A program made the translations under genes and the position numbers. From positions 21,363-85,362 of the forward strand of contig BIFP01000003.1 of the NCBI GenBank assembly GCA_005402585.1: a stretch of DNA of 64,000 nucleotides, given 5' to 3'. This stretch comes from Micromonosporaceae bacterium KJ-029. GTDB taxonomy: Bacteria > Actinomycetota > Actinomycetes > Mycobacteriales > Micromonosporaceae. Below, piece after piece: positions 40,418 through 49,457 of the stretch. Each line of letters opens with the position of its first letter. Position 1 is the first letter of the stretch. The notes under the pieces were generated by a model. The model was not told the origin of the DNA and did no database searches. It saw only the letters and a list, made by a program, of their open reading frames with translations.

Positions 40418-42078
40418 TCGGCCGGTTCCCGCGACTGAGGTGGGGACGAGCGCTCGTCCTCATCGCGGTGGTCGCCGTGCTGGTGGTGGGAGGAGCAGCG
40501 CCGGCGAGCGCGCACGCCACGCTGATCAGTTCGGACCCCGCCGAAGGCGCGGTGCTCGCGGAAGCACCCGAACGGATCCGGTTCACCTTCAACGAGACGG
40601 CTCTGGGGGTGCCGAACGGCGTTCAGGTCTTCGACGCCCAGGGTGGTCTGATCGCCTCGTCGGCGGCTGTGCGGGGACGTGACCTGGAGGTGACGCTGAC
40701 CGAGCAGGTCGGACGGGGCACGCTCGTGGTGGTCTGGCGACTTGTCTCGGAGGACGGCCACCCCGTAGGTGGATCGCTCACGTTCTCGATCGGGGAGCCC
40801 AGCGCCAGTGTCAAGCTGCCCCCGAACCACTCGGCCGGCGCGATCGAACCGCCTTGGACGCTGACCCTGACCCGCTGGGTCGGCTATGTGGGGCTGCTCC
40901 TGGCGGCAGGCCTGGTGGGCTTCGCCATGTTGTTCCTCCCGTCGAGCCATCTGGCGAACCGTGCGCGTGTCCGGCTGGTGACGGCGGCCCGGGTGGCCGC
41001 CGCTGCGACCGTGGTCGCCTGGCTCGCCGGGCTGCCGCTCACGGTGATGTACCGGTTCGGCGGCGGCCCGGGCTCGCTGGCCGACGGTGCGAACTGGTCC
41101 GCGTTGGCAGCGGTCGAATACATCGTCGCCGCGGCGGTCGTCACCGGCGTCGTCGTGGCTGTCGGCCGGCTCGGTCCCGGCGCGCTCTCGCGTTCTCGGG
41201 GGATCGTGGCGCTGGCCGCGGCCGGACTCGCCGCCTGCGCTCCCGCCCTGACCGGTCACACCCAGGTGGCGCGCCCGGTGGCGTTGGCGATCGGCGTCGA
41301 CATGCTGCACCTGTTGGCGGGCAGCGTCTGGTTCGGTGGGCTGGTGGCCCTGGTGCTCGTCCTTCCCGACCTCTCCGGGCGCGGCGCCATGGCGGCCGAG
41401 GTGCTTGCCCGGTTCTCCCTCGCCGCCGCCGGCATCCTCGCGGCCCTGGTGGTCACCGGGACCGTGCTGGCCTGGAGGATCGCCCGCTCGTGGAGCCCCC
41501 TGGTCGACACCGGCTACGGCCGGCTTCTACTGGCCAAGATCGCGGTCGTCCTTATCGCCGTCGTCATCGCAGCCTGGAACCGGTATGTGCTCCTGCCCCG
41601 CATGCGGCAGACGACGCGGCGTCGCGAGCGTCGAGCGGGCGGCGGACTCGTGCTGCGCGCGACTGCGGCCGAGGCCACCGTCCTGGTGGCGGTTCTGCTG
41701 ATCACTGCCGTTCTTGTCGATCGGAGCCCGACGGCGGCGGCCGCGGGCGCGGCCGGGTCAGCTGTGCGTACCGCGACGCTGGGAGGCATCGAGGTACGCA
41801 CCACTGTCTCGCCGCCGGTCATCGGGCCGAGCACCGTGACCATCGAGCTGAGAGACGCCAATGGCGAGCCCACCGAGGCGCTCGAGGCGCCCCGGGCGCG
41901 ACTCGCGTCCTCCCAGGTCGATCTCGGCGCGGTGCCCGTCGCCAACATGGGGCCCGGGGTCTACTCCGGCCAGGTCGTGCTTCCCTCGGCCGGCACGTGG
42001 AGACTCCAGGTCTCCCTGCGGGTCAGCGAGTTCGACAGTCCCGTGACGGCCCTGGAGTTCACGGTCCCCGGCGGCTGA
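40414..42078 (+). CDS. CopC-CopD fusion copper import/resistance protein
   Basis: A 554-residue fusion. Signal peptide 1-33, then CopC: mature N-terminus HATLISSDPAEGAVLAEAP (His copper ligand) and EDGHPVGGSLTF (second ligand His). From about 150, CopD contributes eight hydrophobic helices with WTLTLTRWVGYVGLLLAAGLVGF, a His in HLLAGSVWFGGL and RFSLAAAGILAALVVTG. A C-terminal extracytoplasmic YtkA-like domain (about 450-554) contains RTTVSPPVIGPSTVTIELRDANG. It probably moves copper across the membrane. It is coupled with the YcnI-family gene by a GTGA overlap. Confidence 0.92.
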   Translation: MIGRFPRLRWGRALVLIAVVAVLVVGGAAPASAHATLISSDPAEGAVLAEAPERIRFTFNETALGVPNGVQVFDAQGGLIASSAAVRGRDLEVTLTEQVGRGTLVVVWRLVSEDGHPVGGSLTFSIGEPSASVKLPPNHSAGAIEPPWTLTLTRWVGYVGLLLAAGLVGFAMLFLPSSHLANRARVRLVTAARVAAAATVVAWLAGLPLTVMYRFGGGPGSLADGANWSALAAVEYIVAAAVVTGVVVAVGRLGPGALSRSRGIVALAAAGLAACAPALTGHTQVARPVALAIGVDMLHLLAGSVWFGGLVALVLVLPDLSGRGAMAAEVLARFSLAAAGILAALVVTGTVLAWRIARSWSPLVDTGYGRLLLAKIAVVLIAVVIAAWNRYVLLPRMRQTTRRRERRAGGGLVLRATAAEATVLVAVLLITAVLVDRSPTAAAAGAAGSAVRTATLGGIEVRTTVSPPVIGPSTVTIELRDANGEPTEALEAPRARLASSQVDLGAVPVANMGPGVYSGQVVLPSAGTWRLQVSLRVSEFDSPVTALEFTVPGG

Positions 42079-42147
42079 TCCTCGGTGCGGACGTAGGTCG
42101 CCATGGTTACCGCCCGCACCGGGGGCCACCGGTGTGAGAGGTCCGGG

Positions 42148-42939
42148 TCAGCGGACGATGCTGTTGCCCTGTTCGAGGGAGAGCCGGGCCTTCACGCTGA
42201 GCAGCGTCTCGATGATCATGTCCTCGCGGCCGGCGGTCAGGCGGCTGATCGGCACGGCGACGCTGAGCCCGTCGACCGCCGGCCGGGTGAAGGGAAGTGC
42301 CACCCCGAAACAGCGCACGCCGACGCAGGACTCGTCGCTCTCCGTCGCGTAGCCCAGGCGGGACGCCTCGTCGATGATCGACAACACGGCATCGCGGTCG
42401 GTCACCGTGTGCGGGGTGATCGCGTCGATGGTGTCCGGGACGAGGGCGTTGCGGACCGCGCCAGGGTGCTCGGCCAGGATCGCTCGGCCGAGGGCCGTCG
42501 AGTAGGCCGGCAGCCGGCGGCCGACCGGGGAGTACATGCGCAAGGGGTGCACCGACTCATGCTTTGCGGTGTAGATGACATGAGCGCCGGTGAGCCGGCC
42601 CAGGTTCACCGTCTCCTCGGTCGCCGCCCCGATCTCGTCCATCATTGCGGCGGCGCGGGCCAGGACCGGGTCGCCGGCCAGGTAGGCCGAGCTGACCACC
42701 AGCGAATGGATCCCGAGCTGGTAAACGCTGCCCGTCGGATCTGTCTGCAGCCACCCCCGCGCGGTCATCGTCCGCAGCAACGCATGCAGGCTGCTCTTGG
42801 GAATGCCCAGTCGGTTCGACAACTGCATCTGGGTCCCCGGACCGTTTGCGGCGATCTCATCGAGTAGGTCCAGAGCTCGGGCGGCGGATTTGACCAGACC
42901 TGCGGACGAGTTGCCGGGTCTCGTCGCCTCAAGCGCCAT
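42148..42939 (-). CDS. IclR-family transcriptional regulator (kdu side)
   Basis: A 263-residue IclR regulator. Winged helix-turn-helix about 15-75 (SAARALDLLDEIAANGPGTQMQLSNRLGIPKSSLHALLRTMTARGW), then the ligand domain (EETVNLGRLTGAHVIYTAKHESVHPLRMYSPVGRRLPAYSTALGRAILA). AGGAG at 9 nt decides for ATG 42939 over ATG 42963. It is divergent from kduI and three inverted repeats sit between them, so it most likely controls the kdu/ABC operon. It shares the NLGRL-GAHV-YxAK-ESVHPLR block with the first IclR. Confidence 0.92.
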   Translation of the reverse strand: MALEATRPGNSSAGLVKSAARALDLLDEIAANGPGTQMQLSNRLGIPKSSLHALLRTMTARGWLQTDPTGSVYQLGIHSLVVSSAYLAGDPVLARAAAMMDEIGAATEETVNLGRLTGAHVIYTAKHESVHPLRMYSPVGRRLPAYSTALGRAILAEHPGAVRNALVPDTIDAITPHTVTDRDAVLSIIDEASRLGYATESDESCVGVRCFGVALPFTRPAVDGLSVAVPISRLTAGREDMIIETLLSVKARLSLEQGNSIVR

Positions 42940-43002
42940 CGCACACGTCTCCTGACCATCCATGCACCTTGCACAGATATCGATACCGACATTGTACCGC
43001 CC

Positions 43003-43078
43003 GTCCACATACGTGGACCAGTTTCGCTCTCTTGACCCGTGACTCGGGTCACCTGTACGCTCGGGTTCACGTACCCGA
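43003..43078. promoter_or_regulatory. Three stacked inverted repeats in the IclR-kduI intergenic region
   Basis: GTCCAC-N4-GTGGAC (43003-43018), TGACCCG-N5-CGGGTCA (43033-43051) and TCGGGT-N6-ACCCGA (43061-43078) lie in the 166 bp between divergent starts. A possible promoter uses TTGACC (43032-43037) and TACGCT 18 bp later, so the second repeat covers the -35. They are candidate IclR operators. Confidence 0.5.
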
Positions 43079-43105
43079 ACTAAGTTCATAGCTGAGGAGT
43101 GCCAG

Positions 43106-43921
43106 GTGATCCAGGTTCGATATTCGACTTCGCCATCGAGCGTGGAGACGGCAACGACCGCCGAGCTGCGGGAGAACTATCTCGTCGACGACCTGTTCAG
43201 CACCGGTGAGGTGCGGGGGGTCTACACGCACGAGGACCGGATGCTCATCGGCGGCGCAGTGCCCGGGCACAAGCAGCTGGGCCTTCCTGCCTGGGACGTC
43301 CTGGGCGTGAGCTCGCACCTGCAACGCCGCGAGCTCGGCATCATCAACGTCGCGGGCCCCGGCCACGTCCTCGTCGACGGAGAGAAGTTCGAGCTCGGGC
43401 ACCTGGACGGGCTCTACGTCGGCCGGGGCAGCAAGGTCACCTTCGCCGGCGCCGACGCCGCGTTCTACTTCGTCTCCGCTCCCGCCCACGCCACGTACCC
43501 CACGACGGCCGTGAGCCACGCCAGCGTCGAGCCGGTTCCGGTGGGCTCCGCGCAGGGCGCCAGCGAACGTAACCTCTTCCGTTACGCCTGGGGATCGGAT
43601 CTGCAGACGTCGGGGCTGCAGTTCGGGGTGACCGTCCTGGCCGACGGCGCGGTGTGGAACACCTTGCCCCCCCACCTGCACGAGCGCCGGACCGAGGCGT
43701 ACCTGTACGTCGACCTGGCCGAGAACGAGCGGGTCTTCCACTTCCTCGGCCGCCCCGGTGCCACCCGGCACCTACTCGTGGCGAACCGGCAAGCCGTGAT
43801 CTCCCCGCCCTGGTCCATCCACGCCGGAGCCGGCACCGGCTCCTACGCGTTCGTGTGGGCGATGGCCGGGGAGAACAACGACTACACCGACCTCGTCCCG
43901 GTTCCGCTGGAGGACCTGTGA
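43106..43921 (+). CDS. kduI: 5-keto-4-deoxyuronate isomerase
   Basis: A 271-residue cupin isomerase converting 5-keto-4-deoxyuronate (from unsaturated uronates released by pectin or other uronate lyases) to 2,5-diketo-3-deoxygluconate. The metal site is visible: His190 and His192 in PPHLHERRTE, Glu197, and His239 in PPWSIHAGAGTGSYAFVW. N-terminal LRENYLVDDLFSTGEVRGVYTHEDRMLIGGAVP is also characteristic. It starts with GTG 43106 after GAGGAG. Its stop overlaps kduD in GTGA. Confidence 0.95.
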   Translation: MIQVRYSTSPSSVETATTAELRENYLVDDLFSTGEVRGVYTHEDRMLIGGAVPGHKQLGLPAWDVLGVSSHLQRRELGIINVAGPGHVLVDGEKFELGHLDGLYVGRGSKVTFAGADAAFYFVSAPAHATYPTTAVSHASVEPVPVGSAQGASERNLFRYAWGSDLQTSGLQFGVTVLADGAVWNTLPPHLHERRTEAYLYVDLAENERVFHFLGRPGATRHLLVANRQAVISPPWSIHAGAGTGSYAFVWAMAGENNDYTDLVPVPLEDL

Positions 43922-44676
43922 AGAGGTCCCCGTTCGACCTCGACGGCCGGTGCGCGGTGGTGACCGGGGCCGGCCGCGGCCTCGGCCAGGCCGTCGCCCT
44001 CGGGCTGGCCGAGGCCGGCGCCGACCTCGTTCTCGTCGGCCGGCCGGGCAGCCAGACCTCCACCCGGGAGCTGCTCAGTGACCTCGGTCGCGGCGTCGAG
44101 GTGATCGATCTCGACCTCGGCAACGCCGAGGCCGTGGAGCGGGTCGGCGCCCAGGTGGCCGCCGACCGCCAGGTCGATGTCCTCGTCAACAACGCCGGCA
44201 TCATCGACCGGCAGGACTCGGTCGCGGTCACCCGCGGCTCCTGGAACCACGTGCTGGACGTCAACCTGACGGGCCTGTTCCTTCTCACTCAACAGGTCGG
44301 GCGTCCGATGCTCGAACGCGGCCACGGCAAGATCGTCAACATCGCCAGCCTGCTGTCGTTCCAAGGCGGTTTTCGGGTGGCTGCGTACGCCGCCAGCAAG
44401 CACGGCGTCGCCGGGGTCACCAAGGCCCTCGCCAACGAATGGGGACCGCGCGGCGTGCAGGTCAATGCGATCGCGCCCGGCTACATGGCGACCGACAACA
44501 CCACCGCCCTACGTGAGGATCCCGATCGCGCGAGGGCCATCCTCGAGCGGATCCCCGCCGGCCGCTGGGGCACCGCCGAGGACATCGCGGGCGCGGCCGT
44601 GTTCCTCAGCTCGGCCGCCTCCGACTACGTCAACGGCCAGGTCCTGGCCGTCGATGGAGGGTGGATGGCCCGTTGA
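43918..44676 (+). CDS. kduD: 2-keto-3-deoxygluconate 5-dehydrogenase (SDR)
   Basis: A 252-residue short-chain dehydrogenase that reduces 2,5-diketo-3-deoxygluconate to 2-keto-3-deoxygluconate with NAD(P)H. Cofactor motif TGAGRGLG, NNAG in VLVNNAGIIDR, catalytic Ser in NIASLLSFQGG, YAASK, and the C-terminal MATDNTTALREDPDRARAILERIPAGRWGTAEDIAGAAVFL block that is typical of KduD. Coupled by 4 bp to kduI. Confidence 0.94.
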   Translation: MKRSPFDLDGRCAVVTGAGRGLGQAVALGLAEAGADLVLVGRPGSQTSTRELLSDLGRGVEVIDLDLGNAEAVERVGAQVAADRQVDVLVNNAGIIDRQDSVAVTRGSWNHVLDVNLTGLFLLTQQVGRPMLERGHGKIVNIASLLSFQGGFRVAAYAASKHGVAGVTKALANEWGPRGVQVNAIAPGYMATDNTTALREDPDRARAILERIPAGRWGTAEDIAGAAVFLSSAASDYVNGQVLAVDGGWMAR

Positions 44677-44778
44677 GCCCGTCCGACCCATCCCGTCCCG
44701 CCGCTTCCGCGGCTCGATTCCCGACGTCTCGGACCGTCCCCTACGAGACATAAATAACGCAAAGAAAGAGGATCGACG

Positions 44779-45861
44779 ATGGTCATGCCACGCACCGCCG
44801 CCACGCTGCTGAGTCTGACCCTGGCAGCCCTGACCCTCACCGCCTGCGGTGGCGACACCGATGCCGACGGCAGTGCAGCCGCCGGCACCTGCGATCCGTC
44901 CGACGTCAAGCTCGTTGGACAGGTCCGCAACGAGTCCAACCCCTACGAGGCCTCGTGGTTGGACGGCGGTGACCTCTTCGCCGCCTCCGTGGGTCTGAAG
45001 CAGCAGCGGCTCACCTACGACGGGGAGTCCACGAAGCAGCAGGAGCAGATCCGCCAGATCCTCGCGGGTGGTGACACCACGTGCCTGGTGATGAACGTCC
45101 TGCCCAACGGTGACTCCGACACACTGCCGATCGTCCGGGCGGCCGACCAGGCCAAGGCCTTCCTCGTGACCCAGTGGAACAAGCCGGCCGAGCTCAACCC
45201 CGCGGACTACGACCGGTGGATCAGTCACCTGACCTACGACGGTGTCGAGTCCGGCCGTCAGATCGCCGACGCGCTCTTCGAGGCCATGGGTGGCTCGGGC
45301 GGCATCATTGCGCTGCAGGGTGTCCTGGACACCGCCGCGGCCAAGGACCGTTTCGCCGGCCTGGAGGCGGCGCTCGGTCAGAACCCCGGCATCAAGCTGC
45401 TCGACCAGCAGACCGCGAACTTCTCCCGTGCCGAGGCACTCGCCGTCACCAAGACCCTGCTGACCAAGCACGGTGACGCGATCACCGGCATCTGGGCGGC
45501 CAACGACGACATGGCGCTCGGTGCGCTCGAGGCACTGGGCCAGGCGGGTCGCGCCGGCAAGGTCGCCGTCGTCGGCATCGACGCCGTCCCGGACGCCGTC
45601 AAGGCGGTCAGCGAGTCGCAGATGACCGCCACGGTCTCCAGCGACGGTCCTTGGCAGGGCGGCATCGGGTTGGCTATCGGATACTGCGTCGCCACCGGCG
45701 AGTTGGACATGGCCGACATCACCGACGTGCAACGCGCGTTCTTTGCCGAGCAGTTCCTCATCACGTCGAAGAACGCCGGTGACTTCCTGGCGCCGAAGAC
45801 GGACCCGGCCGGCTTCAAGTGCGACAACGTGTTCGACCGCGTGGCTGCGCCGCTGACGTGA
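44779..45861 (+). CDS. Sugar ABC transporter substrate-binding lipoprotein (CUT2 type)
   Basis: A 360-residue exported lipoprotein. The signal peptide ends in lipobox LTAC with Cys23. The rest is a type I periplasmic-binding fold of the ribose/LacI class (ILAGGDTTCLVMNVLPNGDSD, then GIIALQGVLDTAAAKDRFAGLEAALGQNPGIKLLDQQTA, then GIWAANDDMALGALEALGQAG). It presumably binds a uronate- or pectin-derived sugar, since it lies in the kdu operon. AAAGAGGA precedes the ATG. Downstream genes are coupled by 4-bp overlaps. Confidence 0.92.
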   Translation: MVMPRTAATLLSLTLAALTLTACGGDTDADGSAAAGTCDPSDVKLVGQVRNESNPYEASWLDGGDLFAASVGLKQQRLTYDGESTKQQEQIRQILAGGDTTCLVMNVLPNGDSDTLPIVRAADQAKAFLVTQWNKPAELNPADYDRWISHLTYDGVESGRQIADALFEAMGGSGGIIALQGVLDTAAAKDRFAGLEAALGQNPGIKLLDQQTANFSRAEALAVTKTLLTKHGDAITGIWAANDDMALGALEALGQAGRAGKVAVVGIDAVPDAVKAVSESQMTATVSSDGPWQGGIGLAIGYCVATGELDMADITDVQRAFFAEQFLITSKNAGDFLAPKTDPAGFKCDNVFDRVAAPLT

Positions 45862-46862
45862 CGATGGCACCTCTCGTGGACACCCGACCGGCACGCTCAC
45901 GGCTGCGCCGTGGCGTGTCGGTTCGGGACGCGGGTCCACCGATCGCACTGCTGGTCATCGTTCTCATCCTCTCCCTGCTCAGTCCGCAGTTCCGCACGAT
46001 GGGCAACGCCCTGAACATCCTCGACGCCGCGGCCGTCCTGGCCGTCGTCACCTGCGGGACGACCTTCGTCCTGCTGCTCGGCTCGATCGACCTGTCGGCA
46101 GCCGGTGTCATGGGTGCCTCCTCGCTGGTCGTGGCGGTGCTGGTCGAGAACAGCCGCAACAACCTGGACCTGGGCACCCTCGGGATCCTCATCGCCGTTG
46201 TGCTGGCCGCCGCGCTCGGCTGCGTCAGTGGTCTGCTCGTGGTCCTGTTGAAGGTGCCGTCGTTCATGACCACGCTCGGCGTCTCGGCGATCGGCCTCGG
46301 CGTCGCCACCTTGGTGTTCGACGGCGTGCAGCCCGGCGTGGTCGACCCGAGCCTGCGCAGTTGGGCGACGGGCCGGCTGCTCGGACTCACCTATCTCACG
46401 TGGATCGCAGTCGTGTGCGTGCTGCTCGCCTGGTTCGTTCAGCGCTACACCCGGCTGGGTCGCTATGCCATGGCGATCGGCGGCGCGGAGGAGGTGCTCG
46501 CGTTGTCCGGGGTCCGGGTAGGGCCCTACAAGGTCGCTGTCTTCACCATGGCCGGTGCGTTCTACGGGCTGGGAGCCGTCATGGTGACCAGCCAACTCGG
46601 CTCGGGCCTGGTGCAGTCCGGTGCCTCCTACACGTTCGCGTCCATCACCGCCGCAGTGGTCGGCGGCACCCTGCTGGTCGGGGGTCGGGGCGGAGTGCTG
46701 CACTCCACCGTCGGGGTGCTCCTGCTCACCGTCCTGACCAACGGGCTGGTGCTGATCGGGGTCAGTCCGTACGTCCAGGGCGGCGTGCAGGGTCTCATCG
46801 TCGTCGTCGCCGTCGCGGTGGCTGCCGCCCCGCTGCGACACCGGAATCAGGTGGTCAAGTGA
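45858..46862 (+). CDS. Sugar ABC transporter permease 1 (RbsC-like)
   Basis: A 334-residue inner-membrane permease with about ten hydrophobic segments. Family features: NILDAAAVLAVVTCGTTFVLLLGSIDLSAAGVMG (the GxIDLS motif), VPSFMTTLGVSAIGLG, and AVVGGTLLVGGRGGVLHSTVGVLLLTVLTNGL near the C-terminus. It pairs with the second permease after the ATPase. GTG 45858 overlaps the binding-protein stop. Confidence 0.93.
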   Translation: MTMAPLVDTRPARSRLRRGVSVRDAGPPIALLVIVLILSLLSPQFRTMGNALNILDAAAVLAVVTCGTTFVLLLGSIDLSAAGVMGASSLVVAVLVENSRNNLDLGTLGILIAVVLAAALGCVSGLLVVLLKVPSFMTTLGVSAIGLGVATLVFDGVQPGVVDPSLRSWATGRLLGLTYLTWIAVVCVLLAWFVQRYTRLGRYAMAIGGAEEVLALSGVRVGPYKVAVFTMAGAFYGLGAVMVTSQLGSGLVQSGASYTFASITAAVVGGTLLVGGRGGVLHSTVGVLLLTVLTNGLVLIGVSPYVQGGVQGLIVVVAVAVAAAPLRHRNQVVK

Positions 46863-48406
46863 GTGCCGAGGGTGTTATCGCGCAGCGCTCCCCGTCCGTC
46901 GTCCTGGAGGTACGGGGCCTGGTCAAGGCGTACCCCGGTGTCAAGGCCCTCAACGGGGTGGACCTGGAGGTCCGCCAGAACGAGGTGCTCGGTCTGGCCG
47001 GGGAGAACGGCGCGGGGAAGTCGACCCTGCTCAAGACGCTCGTCGGTCTGGTCCGCCCGGACGCGGGAGAGATCTACGTGCGCGGCCAGCGGGTCCGGCT
47101 ACGCAACGTCGTCGACGCCGCCAATCACGGCATCGGAATGGTCTTCCAGGAGCAGTCCCTGGTCCCCAACCTCACCGCCGCCGAGAACATCGTGCTGGGC
47201 TGCGAGGGCCCAGCCATCCGACGCGGTTTCTACCGGTGGGCCACCATGCGCGCGCTGGCCCAGGAGCAGTTGGACAAGATCGGCTCCACCATCGACCCGC
47301 TGGCCCGCACCGACTCCCTGACCTTTGCCGAGCGACAGATGGTCGAGATCGCCAAGGTGCTGCGCATCGAGCAGCGGACCCACAACTCTCCGGTCATCAT
47401 TCTGGACGAGCCGACGTCCGTGCTGGAGCCGAGTGAGATCGAAACCCTGTTCGAGCAGGTACGCAGGCTCCGCGAGTTCGCCTCCGTCATCTTCGTCTCT
47501 CACCGGTTGGACGAGGTTCTCGACGTCTGCGACCGCGTCTACGTGCTGCGCGGCGGGCAGTCCGTCGGCGAGGTCCGCCCGGCGGACGCCGTCGCCGGCG
47601 AACTGCATCGGATGATGATCGGGTCAGAGAGTCACGAGGACCACTATCACGGCAGCGCCGTGACCCGTGACGAGACGCCCAGGGAACGCTTGACCGTGCG
47701 CGGTCTGGCGGGCGCGACCTTCCGTGACGTGGACCTCGACGTCCGCGCCGGGGAGATCGTGGCCGTGGTCGGAGTCCACGGTTCCGGGCGCGAAGAACTG
47801 TGCAAGGCGCTCTTCGGTGCGGTGGCGACCACGGCGGGCGAGGTGACCCTCGACGGCGAACGGCTGGATCTGACCGGCCCGCGCGCCGCGTGCGCTGCCG
47901 GGGTGGGCTACGTGCCGGCCGAACGGAAGGTCGAAGGCATGGTCGGGCCGATGTCCGTCGCCGACAACATGACCCTGGCCAAGCAACGGGTGCGCTGCGC
48001 CGGGCCGGTGATCGTGCCGAAGCGGCAGAGCGACATCGTCGACAAGTGGATCAGCCGGCTGTCGATCCGCACCCCCGGACGCCGCACTGCCATCCAGCGG
48101 TTGTCCGGTGGCAACCAGCAGAAGGTCATCCTGGCGCGCTGGCTGGTCGGCGGTGACGTCCGCCTGCTCCTGCTGGACCACCCCACCCGGGGCCTGGACG
48201 TCGGGGCGCGCTCAGAGGTGTATCGGCTGATGCGCGAACTGGCAGGGACCGGTGTGGCCACGCTGTTGCTGGCCGACAGCCTTGAAGAGGCCATCGGCAT
48301 GGCCGACCGGGTCGTCGTGATGAGCGACGGCCGGATCGTGGCCGAGGTGCCCTGTCCTCCGGACCGTAAGCCGAGCCCCCTCGACCTGGTCAAGGAGATG
48401 GTGTGA
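46859..48406 (+). CDS. Sugar ABC transporter ATP-binding protein (RbsA-like, two NBDs)
   Basis: A 515-residue double ATPase. The first domain has GENGAGKST, a LTFAERQMVEIAKVL signature and IILDEPTSVLEP. The second has the usual degenerate Walker A (GVHGSGREEL), the signature LSGGNQQKVILARWL and LLLDHPTRGLDVGA. In the first domain the C-loop has LTFAERQM rather than LSVAxxQM, normal for this class. It starts with GTG 46859 overlapping the permease stop and ends overlapping the second permease. Confidence 0.94.
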   Translation: MSAEGVIAQRSPSVVLEVRGLVKAYPGVKALNGVDLEVRQNEVLGLAGENGAGKSTLLKTLVGLVRPDAGEIYVRGQRVRLRNVVDAANHGIGMVFQEQSLVPNLTAAENIVLGCEGPAIRRGFYRWATMRALAQEQLDKIGSTIDPLARTDSLTFAERQMVEIAKVLRIEQRTHNSPVIILDEPTSVLEPSEIETLFEQVRRLREFASVIFVSHRLDEVLDVCDRVYVLRGGQSVGEVRPADAVAGELHRMMIGSESHEDHYHGSAVTRDETPRERLTVRGLAGATFRDVDLDVRAGEIVAVVGVHGSGREELCKALFGAVATTAGEVTLDGERLDLTGPRAACAAGVGYVPAERKVEGMVGPMSVADNMTLAKQRVRCAGPVIVPKRQSDIVDKWISRLSIRTPGRRTAIQRLSGGNQQKVILARWLVGGDVRLLLLDHPTRGLDVGARSEVYRLMRELAGTGVATLLLADSLEEAIGMADRVVVMSDGRIVAEVPCPPDRKPSPLDLVKEMV

Positions 48407-49398
48407 GCGCCCCTGTCACAATCCGCCCGTCGGCGGACGCCGCCGTCGTCAAGGGCGGTCCCACCCGCTCGGAGTCGCTCACGTCGTTGATGCCGGTCTT
48501 GGCGCTGGTGAGTCTGGTCATCGCGCTGGCTGCGGCCAAACCCGGCTTCTTGAGCCAGCCGAGCATGACGGCCGTCGTCGACGCCGCGGCACCTCTGGCC
48601 GTCCTCGCCGCCGGCGCCACCATCGCCGTCCTCTGTGGCGGGATCGACTTGTCCATCGCCGCCCTGGCGTCGCTGTCCTCGGTGCTGCTGGCACTGTGGC
48701 TGCCGACGCTCGGCGGGCTCGCCTCGGTGGCCGTGGTCGGGGTAGCGGCGGCGGCGGGTGCGCTCCAGGGCGCCGCCCACGTCTTCCTGCGCATCCCGTC
48801 GTTCATCGTCACTCTGGGCGGGATGAGCCTGTTCTCGTCGATCGCCCTGGTGATCTCAGGTGCCGCGCCGGTTCCGGTCACCGACGACGGGCCGATCCGC
48901 TGGGGCTTCACCCGAATCTTCGACGTGGTGCCCTCGGCCGCGGTCGTGGCGGTCGTGGTCGTCGCCGTGCTGGCCGTGCTCATCAAGGCGACGCCCCTGG
49001 GCAGTTGGATCACCGCCACCGGTTACTCCGAGCCGGCCGCGAGGTTGGCCGGAATTCCGGTCGACCCGCTCAAGATCGGCGCGTTCTGCGTGTCCGGGGC
49101 CTGTGCGGGGCTTGCCGGCGTGCTGCTGGTGGCCCGCACGTTCAGCGGCGGCCCCACGATGGCCGACTCGCTGCTGCTGCCCGCCATCGCGGCGATCGTC
49201 GTCGGCGGCACCGCGATCACCGGCGGCCACGGCGGCCTGTGGCGGACGCTCGTGGGTGCCCTCGTGGTCACCCTGCTGCGGGTGGGTCTCTCCGTCGTGG
49301 GCGTGTCGGCAGCGTACGAGTCGATTCTCTACGGCGCTCTCATCGTCGCCGCGGTCGCGCTCACCCTCGACCGGTCAAAGGTGATGGTCGTCAAGTAG
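48403..49398 (+). CDS. Sugar ABC transporter permease 2 (RbsC-like)
   Basis: A 331-residue permease with the motif AAGATIAVLCGGIDLSIAALASLSSVLLA, then RIPSFIVTLGGMSLFSSIAL, then AIVVGGTAITGGHGGLWRTLVGALVVTLLRVGLSV. With permease 1 it forms the heterodimeric channel. It overlaps the ATPase gene in GTGA. A 59-bp gap separates it from the aldehyde dehydrogenase. Confidence 0.93.
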   Translation: MSAPVTIRPSADAAVVKGGPTRSESLTSLMPVLALVSLVIALAAAKPGFLSQPSMTAVVDAAAPLAVLAAGATIAVLCGGIDLSIAALASLSSVLLALWLPTLGGLASVAVVGVAAAAGALQGAAHVFLRIPSFIVTLGGMSLFSSIALVISGAAPVPVTDDGPIRWGFTRIFDVVPSAAVVAVVVVAVLAVLIKATPLGSWITATGYSEPAARLAGIPVDPLKIGAFCVSGACAGLAGVLLVARTFSGGPTMADSLLLPAIAAIVVGGTAITGGHGGLWRTLVGALVVTLLRVGLSVVGVSAAYESILYGALIVAAVALTLDRSKVMVVK

Positions 49399-49457
49399 CT
49401 ACCCGCCGACAACACCGCCCTCAGGTCCCCTCACGCAACGTGAACAGAAAGGCCATC

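Noticed and set aside
47700..48400. Defective second ATPase domain of the sugar importer (degenerate Walker A)
   Set aside because: A non-canonical Walker A in the second half is normal for RbsA-type double ATPases, so it is not a sign of decay.
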